A model generated the notes under the pieces. The model worked only from the letters and a program-made list of their open reading frames with translations. It did not search any database and was not told where the DNA came from. From Blastobasis lacticolella (Eukaryota; Arthropoda; Insecta; Lepidoptera; Blastobasidae), in assembly GCA_905147135.1 (NCBI GenBank), contig LR990049.1, positions 20,415,428-20,479,427 of the forward strand: a stretch of DNA of 64,000 nt. The letters run 5' to 3'. A program made the translations under genes and the position numbers. Shown in pieces: positions 34,405 through 43,800 of the stretch (position 1 is its first letter; every line of letters begins with the position of its first letter).

Positions 34405-34600
34405 ATATTGGGGTAAATTGCAAAACTAGCCGCTCTCAGCGGCTTTCACCCGCGCGAAGTACGGATCTCTGTAAACAATCAACGTTTCCTACGGAAACCT
34501 ATTACTTTCCCGGGATAAAAAGTAGTCTATGTTACTCAGTGATAATGTAGCATTCTATTAATGAAAGAATTTTTGAATGCGGCTCAGCATTTTTGGAATC
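34405..34600 (-). mobile_element. Helitron-like fragment
   Basis: gccgctctcagcggctttc (a hairpin-forming word), cgggataaaaagtagtctat, gttactcagtgataatgtag and aaagaatttttgaa match 30440 and 54316. Confidence 0.6.
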
Positions 34601-34734
34601 TATTAATTCGAATCATTACTAACAAAAACACAAATCCTTTCTCTTTTAATTTCAGCTTTGTCATGAATTTCAGCTTCCATCCTCACCGCGCTGAGAGCAG
34701 ATGGGATCATTTATACAGAATCCTATCAAGAATT

Positions 34735-35190
34735 GAATCAGCCGACGTCGGAGGTGGGATTCCGAGAAAGAATTCCACGGAACGTTGATTCCATTAACGG
34801 ACCTTTTTCGCGGGCACACAAAGGAGGGATATTGCGGACCGCGGGCCTCAATCTCGGGCCTCGCCACGCCATAAAGAATCGTATTTGCATTCCCGCCAAG
34901 AGATTGATCCCGAGTCACGCCTTTCCGAATGTCAATACGCGGGTCAAGGAGCGCGGCCGGGCCCGGCTGCGTCGACGGCGCAGAGTCGCGAATCGCACGG
35001 CCGATCGCCGCCGCCACCGGCTGGGAACTTGTGACACAAGTGCTCCGCGATTGAATGGCTTCACTAAGCGTGAGCTTAGCTTTCCAACACAATCCCGGCC
35101 GTATCGCCTTCGGTCGCGTAATAACAGCCGGCGCGGCCCACTCACTTCCGCGTCCGCGACGTATCGACAACACAATCCTTCTTATGATTT
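34735..35190. other. GC-rich block open on both strands
   Basis: A frame of 251 codons on plus (34733-35488) overlaps one of 174 codons on minus. Neither shows a signal peptide, a known domain or splice sites in phase with neighbours. Both are rich in Arg, as expected from CpG-rich non-coding DNA. Words such as attccattaacgg and gcggaccgcgggcctc suggest a constrained unique element rather than a gene. Confidence 0.4.
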
Positions 35191-35569
35191 CCACCAGCGC
35201 TATTTACAGCATACGTGTTCACTATTCCTAAAAAGGTTTCAAAGAAACAATTCAATTTTCATTTTTGTTTTGGGACATTTGTTTGTTTGGCATTCGCGTC
35301 ACACGCGAGTCCCTTTAGCCGGTGGATTGAATATCTGGCAGGCGGGTCACGTAGGCGCGTGTTTTTCCTTCACGGCGACAACTCGCCGCCCCCGCGGCCC
35401 GCGCCCCGCCGCGCCCTGCAGGGTCCTGGCGCTGTCGTTGGTAAGGTCGACGTTTGTTCAATTCATTGAATGTACCGTAATCAGGTGAATAAACAATGCA
35501 GAAGACTTACAGCTCTTCTAGCTGTATTATTCTACGTTACGCGTAATTTCCTTTTTATAAAAGAGGAAG

Positions 35570-35745
35570 GAAAACGAGTAAGCAGGTCATCTGATGGTAC
35601 GTAATCAGTATTCAGTATTCATTTATCACCATATTTATTTATCACAGCTGCCCATGGAAATCCGCAACACACTGAGAGTTACAACTGCCTTGCCGGCCAT
35701 TGAGAAAGGAGTATGCTCGTTGCTTGAAGACCCCGACGTCCTAAC
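35570..35745 (-). mobile_element. LINE 3' end, reverse orientation
   Basis: acgagtaagcaggtcatctg, atggtacgtaatcag, ctgcccatggaaatccgc, gccttgccggccattgag and aaggagtatgctcg are in the order of a common moth LINE tail. It is related to 16195. Confidence 0.55.
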
Positions 35746-36149
35746 TGAACCAACTTACTAGGTTCGCAAGCAATTACTTTCAAAAAGATATTATCTGACC
35801 AAAAAATGAGGCTATAAATATTCAGCAGCACGAAACTAATATTTTTCTCAGTTAATTAGTGGCACTCGAGAGGCTATCTCGTCGCGTTCCCCGCCACCAC
35901 TGATATACATTGCTCTATAACTCATCGCGACGTGGCCGTGACAGCGCCGTGTGACGCTTCACTAGTTTGCGGGATTATGTGCGCGACAGATACGAATATA
36001 TTGCTGATACAAGGCTGATAGATCGTCAGATACGAGGCGATTAATGGTTGATCCAATTTGCAAGTTTTGGCGATCAATTCGGGCAAACTAAGCGGTGAAT
36101 TTTACAAGATTTTTCCCTCTCAAGTTCTTTTCGGCTTTTACTCAATTAT

Positions 36150-36250
36150 TAAATAAATAAATATAAATAAATATTCGTGGACAAATTCACACAGCGCCAT
36201 CTAGCCCCAAACTAAGCAAAGCTTGTACTATGGGTGCTAGATAACTGATA
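36150..36250 (-). mobile_element. SINE-1, 3' part, left of the nest
   Basis: Reverse tail of SINE-1 up to gctagataactgata. The remaining part of the same copy resumes at 39196. Everything between was inserted later. Confidence 0.9.
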
Positions 36251-36445
36251 TCTTTATATATATAATTCTTCTGTGAGTGTGTATGTCACTGAACTTCTCT
36301 CAAACGACTGGACCGATTTTGATAAAAATTTTTGTGTGTGTTCAAGGGGATCTGGGAATGGTTTAGATTCACAATTTTGTAAAAAAAGTTTGAAATTTTC
36401 AAATTAAAGACGTGTAGACAGGACAACGTCTGTCGGGTCCGCTAG
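36251..36445 (+). mobile_element. Helitron-like element, copy 1 of a pair
   Basis: Inserted after A with TCTTTATATATATAATTC at its start. It has caaacgactggaccgatttt and a hairpin (gacag / ctgtc), then GGGTCCGCTAG before T. It is nearly identical to 39008-39195 (a few changes near gataaaaattttt). It is non-autonomous. Confidence 0.85.
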
Positions 36446-36455
36446 TTATATATAT

Positions 36456-39007
36456 GTCGCAGCCATCTGGTTAAATCAGCCATTTAATGAGAAGGCTAGT
36501 CCGTTAATTAAGCGCCGGCATTCAATTGAATGCCTAGACCTATCGTTGATTTTACTAGCTTCACTCAACGTTTATCTAGTTGGCTTATTAAAGCCAGCCC
36601 TTTGGAGACGGCTGAAGTAAAATCAGGCAGGTGATTTAAATTTAGTTCAAATTTTATCTATTGCTGCGCTGGTAGTCAAATCTGGCGTCAGACAGCTCGC
36701 AGAGCAAGCAATGTATTTTTTAAAATTTAAAATGTGGTACCTACATGCTTTTAAGTAAGAATTGAGGTAACTTTAAGTAAGAGTTAAGATAACTTAATAT
36801 GTTCATTTTCTTTTTATACTTGCCTTTAATTAGAAACAAATGCCAAATTTTGTCATTTTATATTTAATATTATAAAATAAGAAAGTGCACTGTTGCTATT
36901 GTTCCTACTACATAGTTACAAGTAGTAAATAAGTTATAAATTTAAAGTTTTTATTAAATATTTTTACTGAGTTAAATACTGTTATAGGTACTTACTCGCA
37001 ATACAATTAATTGTATACCTACTTATTAAATATCTTGCCACTAATAATGTTTTATTAAATAAAAGTGCTCTTTACTAATTTATTATTTTTTATCTTAAAT
37101 AAAGTTTATCATTTAAGTTGCGAACTTATGGTCACTCTAACCAACCATCTGTAGGGTGAGATGTCGAACAGTGAACCAGTAGTACACAGTTAGCCACCAT
37201 TAGTATCACCATAATACAACGTTTCCAGATCGTGCAGTAAGTGTAATCGTACTTGGTTTTTACCGCTCTTCTTGCTTTCCAATTGGTAGCGAGCTCCAGT
37301 GCAGAACGCCCGCGACTCAGGGCTTTTTGTGATTTCCGGCGTAAAAACACGGAAAATCATAAGTAGTAATTTTTAGGTTTTCAACCTTATACTGCATATT
37401 TTAAAAGTAATGTTTTTTTTCTATTTCTGTACTGAATATCTTTGCATTGTTTGGTCGTACATTCATGAATCCTACTTTGATGATTAATTTTTTGAAGAAT
37501 TTAATATCAGTAGAGGTGTGTGTGGTACATAGTGACCCACTACACCGGCACGAACAGTGAGCCACCGCTACACTGTGTACAACAACAAAATTCTGATTTT
37601 CTTAATCATTTTACCTTTAATATTCATATAAATCAGCTACTGGTTATTTTTTTAGAATGATTCCATTTAAAAAATGCGAATAGGCTATATCAGGCTACTG
37701 CCGTCAGTCTTCTTGAATAGGTACATTTATTGGCTGGACGGCGCGTCTTGGTTCGCGTGGTTTTAATTTAATGAACTCTACCTCTATCCCACTCCTACAT
37801 GTACCCTACCCCTATCCGCGCCCTAACCGTGCTCTATCCGTACCCAACCCCCCTCAAGTCACTAATATCCACTGCAAGGCTCCACCAGTGGATCGAATCC
37901 CTACTCCATCACTTACTTTTTACTACATCAATTTTTGTAGGCACACCACCACTGTCGGTAGACGCCCAAAATATAATAGGACCACGATAAGTCCATATTG
38001 ACTGACAGTAGTAAATATTAAAAAGTGTGTATATGGCAATAATCTGGGGATAATCTTTTCTTGTTACTCCTTATCAGTTCTTCTTGTAAACATTCAGTTA
38101 TTTGGTCACTATTAGCTTGAACTTTTGTCTAAATTATTAATCATGCTAAAAATTAATTTCCACTCTTCCTTTTTAATTGTTAGCAAAGTATTCAAAATAT
38201 TTTTAATCGCTCACGAAAATAAACATACCTCCAGAAATCAAATTGTTTGTTATGACTTTTAAGAATGACGTTCTTTGACGGATATAGAACTTGGCATAAG
38301 TTGCCATACAAAGATTTTAATTTTTTTAAATAAGCAATTAAGTCTTATTATAGATCTTAAGAACTCTAATGTAGCTAGTTGACTATTTATTATAATACAA
38401 CCTTAAAATATATCATCAATGACTGCAATTAGAAAATAGGTTAAGTTATATTGTTATTTATTTATGTTGATTTATAGTTTTCACAGTTATTTTGGTAAAT
38501 AAAACTAACTGTTTACACATTTATAAAGAATGTATTATTATCTGATTTATCTACTATGCTAATAACTACAACGAGGAAACGTTAATAATAGTGATCTCAT
38601 TCGTCGGGCTCACTGTGTATTCCCCGGTTTGCTGTAGACCAACCCCCTGGTTCAATGAGCCATTTCCCATCTTTCAAAAAATCTGCATTATCATTTAATC
38701 TATAAATCATTTTCCATTAACTTATATACAAAATGAGAGTCAGATATATTACGCAATGACTAGACCACAAAACATTTAATGATATTGACAAACTTATGAG
38801 TTATGATTGTTTAACTTTATTGTGGGTCACTGTTCGACACCTCACCCTATATCCTTTAACAAAACGGCTGAATAACGTTCAGCCAAGTAGTTAACGTTAG
38901 TGTCAACAACTTGGCTAGTTATACTTTAGCCATTTAATTAAATGCCGGCGTTTCATTAACAGACTAGCCTTCTAATTAAATGGCTGGTTTAACCAGTTGG
39001 CTGCGAC
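36456..39007. mobile_element. TIR-1b, DNA transposon-like element, 2.55 kb
   Basis: Same inverted ends as TIR-1a (GTCGCAGCC..., ...GGCTGCGAC) and matching interior such as gacggctgaagtaaaatcag. It lacks the SINE of copy 1a but contains a 1.7-kb TA-flanked insertion (37154-38847). It sits between Helitron copies, flanked by TATAT on both sides. Confidence 0.85.
37154..38847. mobile_element. TA-flanked DNA transposon-like element, 1.69 kb
   Basis: Ends GGGTGAGATGTCGAACAGTG and its inverse cactgttcgacacctcaccc. TA lies on both sides, and the uninterrupted site is preserved in TIR-1a (ccatctgtata). An internal word gaacagtgagccacc at 37552 repeats the terminal motif. A 60-codon minus frame at the left end (RRKSQKALSRGRSALELAT) has no domain I know. 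TA duplication suggests a mariner-like mechanism, but no DDE transposase is seen. Confidence 0.8.
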
Positions 39008-39195
39008 ATATATAATTCTTCTGTGAGTGTGTATGTCACTGAACTTCTCTCAAACGACTGGACCGATTTTGATGAATTTTTTTGTGTGTGTTCAAGGGGA
39101 TCTGGGAATGGTTTAGATTCACAATTTTGTAAAAAAAGTTTGAAATTTTCAAATTAAAGACGTGTAGACAGGACAACGTCTGTCGGGTCCGCTAG
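39008..39195 (+). mobile_element. Helitron-like element, copy 2 of a pair
   Basis: Matches 36262-36445 almost base for base and ends GGGTCCGCTAG before T, where SINE-1 resumes. Its first bases are shared with the flank of TIR-1b. Confidence 0.85.
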
Positions 39196-39353
39196 TACTA
39201 TATAATACTTTTTAAATACATACTTATTATACATAGAACACCCAGACCCGAAACAGAAATTAAAATTCATCATTTCAATTTCTGCCCGGCCGGGAATTGA
39301 ACCCGGGACCTCTTGCGTGACAGACCGTTGTCCATTGAACCACTCAGGTCGTC
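39196..39353 (-). mobile_element. SINE-1, 5' part, right of the nest
   Basis: Continues the SINE from 36250: cattattatacatagaac-type body, B box in ggaattgaacccgggacc, head ccactcaggtcgtc. Confidence 0.9.
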
Positions 39354-39639
39354 GATTAAAACTGTGATACCTATTTGGAAATAAAATTTTTAATTCAATG
39401 AAAACCGAAAGAAGACAAAGAACAAAATTGGTACTGAAATCCGGAGTGCAGAACCGTTGTAAAGTGAACATCGCAAATGGAAATTGATAAAATTAAAGTT
39501 CATTGCACTTGTATGTAATCTTATAAAACTGTCTCTTTGAACTTTAACTGAAGTTAAAATTCAAAGAGGCTTTAAACACGGTGTACCCGCAACAACCATG
39601 AACCATAAAATTAATACCCTCGCAAACCATTTTTGCAAA

Positions 39640-39960
39640 ACCCCGCGCCAAGTTGACGAATTTGGTCAGATTTCAGCCGTCACACGTCCGGGTCACCGCG
39701 GGCGCTGACGCGAATGATGCTCAGCAATTACGTTCGTTTACGCGCGGCCGAGTGATTCAGGTGGGTCGCAATATAGCGCGTAATTATTCAGGCCGCGGTG
39801 ACCCGCCGCCCGCAGCCCCGCCGCCCGCAATCACCCGCACTAGTGCGTACACACCCGCACTAGGGCGTTCGCACCGCACTAGCTCGCACACACCGTTATG
39901 CGACTCATGCATGAGCAATGGACCGTTTGCATCCGGATTACCGAATTTACAAGCGTAAAT
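39640..39960. other. GC-rich block with CCGCACTAG direct repeats
   Basis: cccgcactagtgcg, cccgcactagggcg and ccgcactagctcgc follow each other at 19-20-bp steps (about 39833-39893). The rest is CpG-rich (gccgcggtgacccgccgccc) without a repeat match. Confidence 0.45.
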
Positions 39961-40269
39961 AGATCCCTTTAACCGGGCGCTATTAGCTTATGTTAATGGC
40001 TCTCTATTGTGGGAGTCGGAAGTTGTTTTGAAGAGCTACAAGGGCGTGTAGCACTTTAGTTCGTGTCGATTGTGGAGCTGTGTATCAGCAGCTGGTTTAA
40101 ACGAGTAAATATCCACCCTTCCTGTAACTAGCTAGCTGATTAGTTAATGCATGCAGATGTAACAAGAGAAACTGTGTTTTTACACTAAGCTAGCTATTGG
40201 TAAAATTGTCTTGCTCTATTTGATCTGGTGCCGATAGCACCATTACGCCACGGGCTGAATACTCATCCC

Positions 40270-40533
40270 CATTACGTGGACCCTCTAGTGGTGTCCACGC
40301 AAGCATTCGAAAGATCGTTTCTCAGTCGTACTATTCGGATGCGGAATGAGCTCCCAGCCACAGTGTTTCCTTTGGACTATGACATGGGATCGTTCAAGAG
40401 GTCTCCTTAGAGGCGGGCAACGTATTGGAAGCGCCCTTGGTGTTGCTGATGTTCATAGGCGGCGGTGACCACTTTTCAGCAGGTGGCCCGCATGCCTTTT
40501 TGTTTGATGTATTACATAAAAAAATAAAATAAA
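40270..40533 (+). mobile_element. LINE-A 3' end, abutting the exon-3 splice donor
   Basis: The plus strand reads AFERSFLSRTIRMRNELPA, then VFPLDYDMGSFKRS, with a 12-base loss relative to 17840, then ggcggcggtgaccacttttc and gtggcccgcatgcc. It ends in AAAAAAATAAAATAAA at about 40533. It is antisense to the host gene. Confidence 0.88.
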
Positions 40534-40553
40534 GAGTAGCTGTTTCCACGTAC

Positions 40554-40696
40554 CGGCTTGAAGCCTGCAGTCCCTCGAGAGCAGCGCGCCGGCGGCGGAG
40601 GCGACGCGGCAGCGCACGACGGCCGCGTGCACGTCCGCGCGGTACTGCGACGGCGCGAACGGCGGCAACCACAGCGTGCCGTTCGGGAGCACTTGC
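40554..40696 (-). CDS. Dscam-like: Dscam-like exon, C-terminal half of Ig1 (Dscam exon 3 equivalent)
   Basis: The exon is 143 nt: one leading base, 47 codons, one trailing base. The peptide opens QVLPNGTLWLPPF and continues through QYRADVHAAVVRC to a final LLSRDCRLQA. This is the Dscam Ig1 pattern in which a PNGTL strand is followed by PPF, (D/Q)YR.(E/D)VHA, the F-strand Cys and SRD. The acceptor is cttcgcag before GCAAGTG and the donor is GCCG followed by GTACGT. The F-strand Cys is preceded by Val-Arg where most Ig domains have Tyr-x-Cys. The partner Cys and Trp of Ig1 belong to the previous exon, which I did not find. The domain should be extracellular and help form the N-terminal adhesive module. 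A LINE-A 3' end lies about 20 bp into the downstream intron. Confidence 0.92.
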
Positions 40697-41589
40697 CTGC
40701 GAAGCAAGGTGGAATATAAATATAAATAACATTCGGTAGATACAGGCAAGAGGGTTGACAGGCACCTGATGAAAAGTGGTTAGCTGCCTGTGGATGTACA
40801 ACGCCAGGAGTATGACCTATACACAGCCCTCCTCTAGAACCTCGGGATACAACAACAAAATAGGCAAAAGCCTCGGCTCCACACGGAGCAGATCCTACAA
40901 GCAGACACTCAGTACCTACTATTTAAAATAGTATTGTTTTTGTATTATAAGGCAAAGAATTGGAGTCGCACGCGCAGCCAAACAATACTTAGGAAGAGAC
41001 AATATTAATAAAAATGTTTAGTCGTCTGACTACTCGCCCGGAGTCGCCGCTGGACTCATGGATCTCGTAAGAGGCAAATGTTTACAGACAGGCCGATTAG
41101 GTCCTTTGTAGACATTCATTATGACTGCTAATAGTAAAAATTACAGCAAATAATTGTAGTGATGATGATGACGATACGTCTGCAAAATATATGTAAGGTG
41201 TGAAATTCATTAATTCATTCCAGGCATTAAGTTCTTAATGTCTTTGGTGTCAGCCGATAAAACAAAGACTTATTCTTATTATAATGCGTACAACCAGTGA
41301 GACGATAAATTGAGGCAGCCTTATCGGTTTTCTTTTGAACGATTTACCCATCAAAAACACATTGAACTTTCCGTGGACTTTGAACCCGGCGCCAAATCAG
41401 CGTGCACGGACCGCCATTGAAATGATATTTCAGGTTCCGCCACCAATTCATACCTCCGACAAAAGCAGTCACTCTCGACATCATCCCGCGATTAATCAAA
41501 AAGATTCCGGCTCGCTTTCATTTCTATTGAATTCCTCGCCGATTTTTTTTGAATAAATTCGTTTTAGAATCCCGGATTTCTGAATAAGA

Positions 41590-42280
41590 TTAATGACACG
41601 CGATTTTTGGTTTGGAAACGGGAGAAAAATGACGGCGAAGGAAACGTCTTCGGCCGGACGCGGGCCGCGCACGCCATTAATATCAGTCCCCCGCGATAAG
41701 CCGCGCCGCGCCGCGCCGCGCCAAGCCTGCCGACTCCGCTCGCTCCATGAGAACCCCCCTGAACGTAAACACATTTTTAATTCATTCCTTTGTTCCGCGG
41801 ATAACGTTGTTATCTGCAGACAACATGTGCAAAATTACAGTTCTCTCATTTCCTTGGAAGCTCTCGGAGGGAAAGGAGCAAAGCAATTTAATATAATTCG
41901 TTTGATTACCTCAGACTGCGCAGTCCGTGAAAGGATTAAGGTGGACTGGTTTTATTTTATGGACCTCGCCTTTGACTCCGAGTCCTCGCTCCCGTTTAGT
42001 TGAGCCCTGGAACGGGCATTCTCAATGAGAGCTACAAAGAGCACGCGGAGCGCAAAACGTAACTGCGAAGATTAACAGCCGACTACATTTCCTATTTTTT
42101 GCCATTGTATCTAAAGCGCCCATAAAAAGGGGAAGTAAACACTGTCAAATAATTCCTAGGGCTGCCATATTGCGGTCATAAAACACAATTTGATATCCCG
42201 GCGTATTGTTTATCTGGTGGGGCGGGGTGCGGGGCGGGCAGGCGGCTCCGGGACACGGGGTCACAATAAAATAATCATAG
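41590..42280. promoter_or_regulatory. GC-rich unique block, possible conserved non-coding element
   Basis: Includes cggccggacgcgggccgcgc, a short GCCGC run at 41700-41722 and gcggggtgcggggcggg at 42221. Short palindromes and AT-rich words (gccattaatatcagtccc) are interspersed. There are no exons or repeats. The case for regulation is composition only. Confidence 0.3.
42219..42238 (+). other. G-quadruplex-type G-run
   Basis: gggg, gggg, gggg, ggg separated by one to three bases. Confidence 0.6.
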
Positions 42281-43629
42281 TGAGCTTGTGGGCCAGTGCC
42301 AGTAACCGGCATGAATAATGCATGGGCCGCATTTGTGAGCTAGCACCGCCGATACCGCGGCGGGAACGCAAACAGCCGCGCGGACAAAGCCTCGATATCG
42401 AACAACGCGCCCAATTTGCGAGTTGGAAAGTGTTTTATTCGGAGCACAATTAGGTCTGACCTCTGTGCGTGCAATTTGCAAAGCAAATGGTGTTGCCATA
42501 TGCGTCTGTATAGCAACGTACAAGTTTAACAAGCTCCACAAGTTATCGGACAAACTTGTCTGTAATACTGTTTAAAAGAGAAATAATAACACATAAGTAT
42601 TTGCCTGCTTCCTAACTTAAAGATATTTTATTTGAAGTTTAAATTAGACCAGTATTGTAAGGTACAGAGAATATAAATCTGAGCATTCATAACATAACAT
42701 TTTACAGATTTTAATATGAATTTAAGCTTTATACAAATATCAAACGCTCGACGCCACCTTCACTCCATTGACACTGTCCATAGTATTTTTTATACTACGA
42801 CCAAAGTAACCATCTGTGTTTACGGCAACACAAATCGCACCAATTGAGGCGCTCGACCGAGCACATGCCATGCCACGCGTAACCAAACATTCACACCAGA
42901 TAGGTATCTCAAATTGCGCCGCGCGCGCAGCTAACGAGCTCGCGGGCTCTCGTAATGATTTTAATTAGCGGCGAAGGCGTGAGAGTTGATCACTTCATTA
43001 CCCCGTGCTGGCTGGAGCGTATGTCGCTACCTCGTCAGATGTAACTACTGTCGCACAGACTGTCTGGAAAGGAAACTTATCGTTCATTAGTGAGTAATGA
43101 ATAAGGTTTCATAAAGAATGTTTTAGGTAATTTCTTTTCCAAAACGACGGTCACGTGGACTTTTTGTAACGTTTTTGTTACAAGTAAGTTTTGTTTTGTT
43201 CGATTTTGTTTGATATTAGTACAGTGTTTAAAACACGGTAATTTATTAACCGTGATAAATACGTCTACAATATTTCTAGTTTCATAGCTCGATAACAAAT
43301 ACTTTTGTATCTTATGGGCTATATATGACTTCTGCCTCAGTTGAGAAAATCACCCAAGGGAACATCCGCACGGCAGATCGTTCGTGAAAATATTATTGTT
43401 ATAGAAGTAATACGATCACTGTCTTTGTTACAGTTCCACAATAAAATAATACATATTGTATCTATGAAACTTTCTCACAAACTCATATACTTAAGTAATA
43501 ATAATGACACCTTCATTGTAAAAGTAGGTAAATTACGAACACGAAATTTACAAATCCAAGTTAAACGCGAGCTCGGAAGACGTCAATTTATAAGTACAAG
43601 TTGTACAAAGACACATTTATTTTGTTGGA

Positions 43630-43800
43630 CGACTCCGGCACGCGCCATTATTTGGGCCTTGATGGCGCTGTTTAATAAACACGGGCGGCTTGTAATTAAC
43701 GAACATCAAAGCGCGCCGCCCGCACCGCGCGCGCCGAGCACACCGCCCGCGCCGCGTACACCGCCCGCGCCAGAGACACATGCCGCCACAAAGGGAGGAG
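43630..43800. other. GC-rich tract with CACCGCCCGCGCCG repeats
   Basis: caccgcccgcgccgcgtaca and neighbours repeat imperfectly over 43715-43770. No coding support. Confidence 0.35.

Larger units (their letters stand above)
23712..40553 (-). other. Intron between Ig1 and Ig2 exons (exon 3 to exon 4), 16.8 kb
   Basis: Dense in transposable-element pieces listed separately. Stretches 24400-24980, 25640-26480, 26880-27290, 27340-28760, 31100-31800, 32100-32980, 33200-34130 and 35760-36140 show nothing I can assign. The block 28090-28330 is GC-richer and includes gtagtgacgtaattaattac; it may be regulatory. Confidence 0.75.
4536..40696 (-). other. Dscam-like: Dscam-family cell adhesion gene, five-exon internal segment
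   Basis: Five exons on the minus strand encode the end of Ig1, all of Ig2 and Ig3, and the first residues of Ig4. Exon order, domain-splitting intron positions and phases match arthropod Dscam exons 3-7. The phases agree at each junction: G+TA gives Val, G+GC gives Gly, G+CA gives Ala, AG+C gives Ser. Joined, they give about 262 residues without a stop. Family members are large neuronal cell-surface receptors (about ten Ig domains, six fibronectin III repeats, one membrane segment) that act by homophilic binding in axon guidance and self-recognition. No tandem array of alternative exons is visible, so a paralogue outside hypervariable Dscam1 is more likely. The 5' end, the remaining Ig and fibronectin exons, and the tail are not visible here. 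Confidence 0.9.

Noticed and set aside
37771..38001. Small protein gene inside the TA-flanked element
   Set aside because: Pro/Tyr-rich reading of a CCTA-type low-complexity run; no transposase or other domain.
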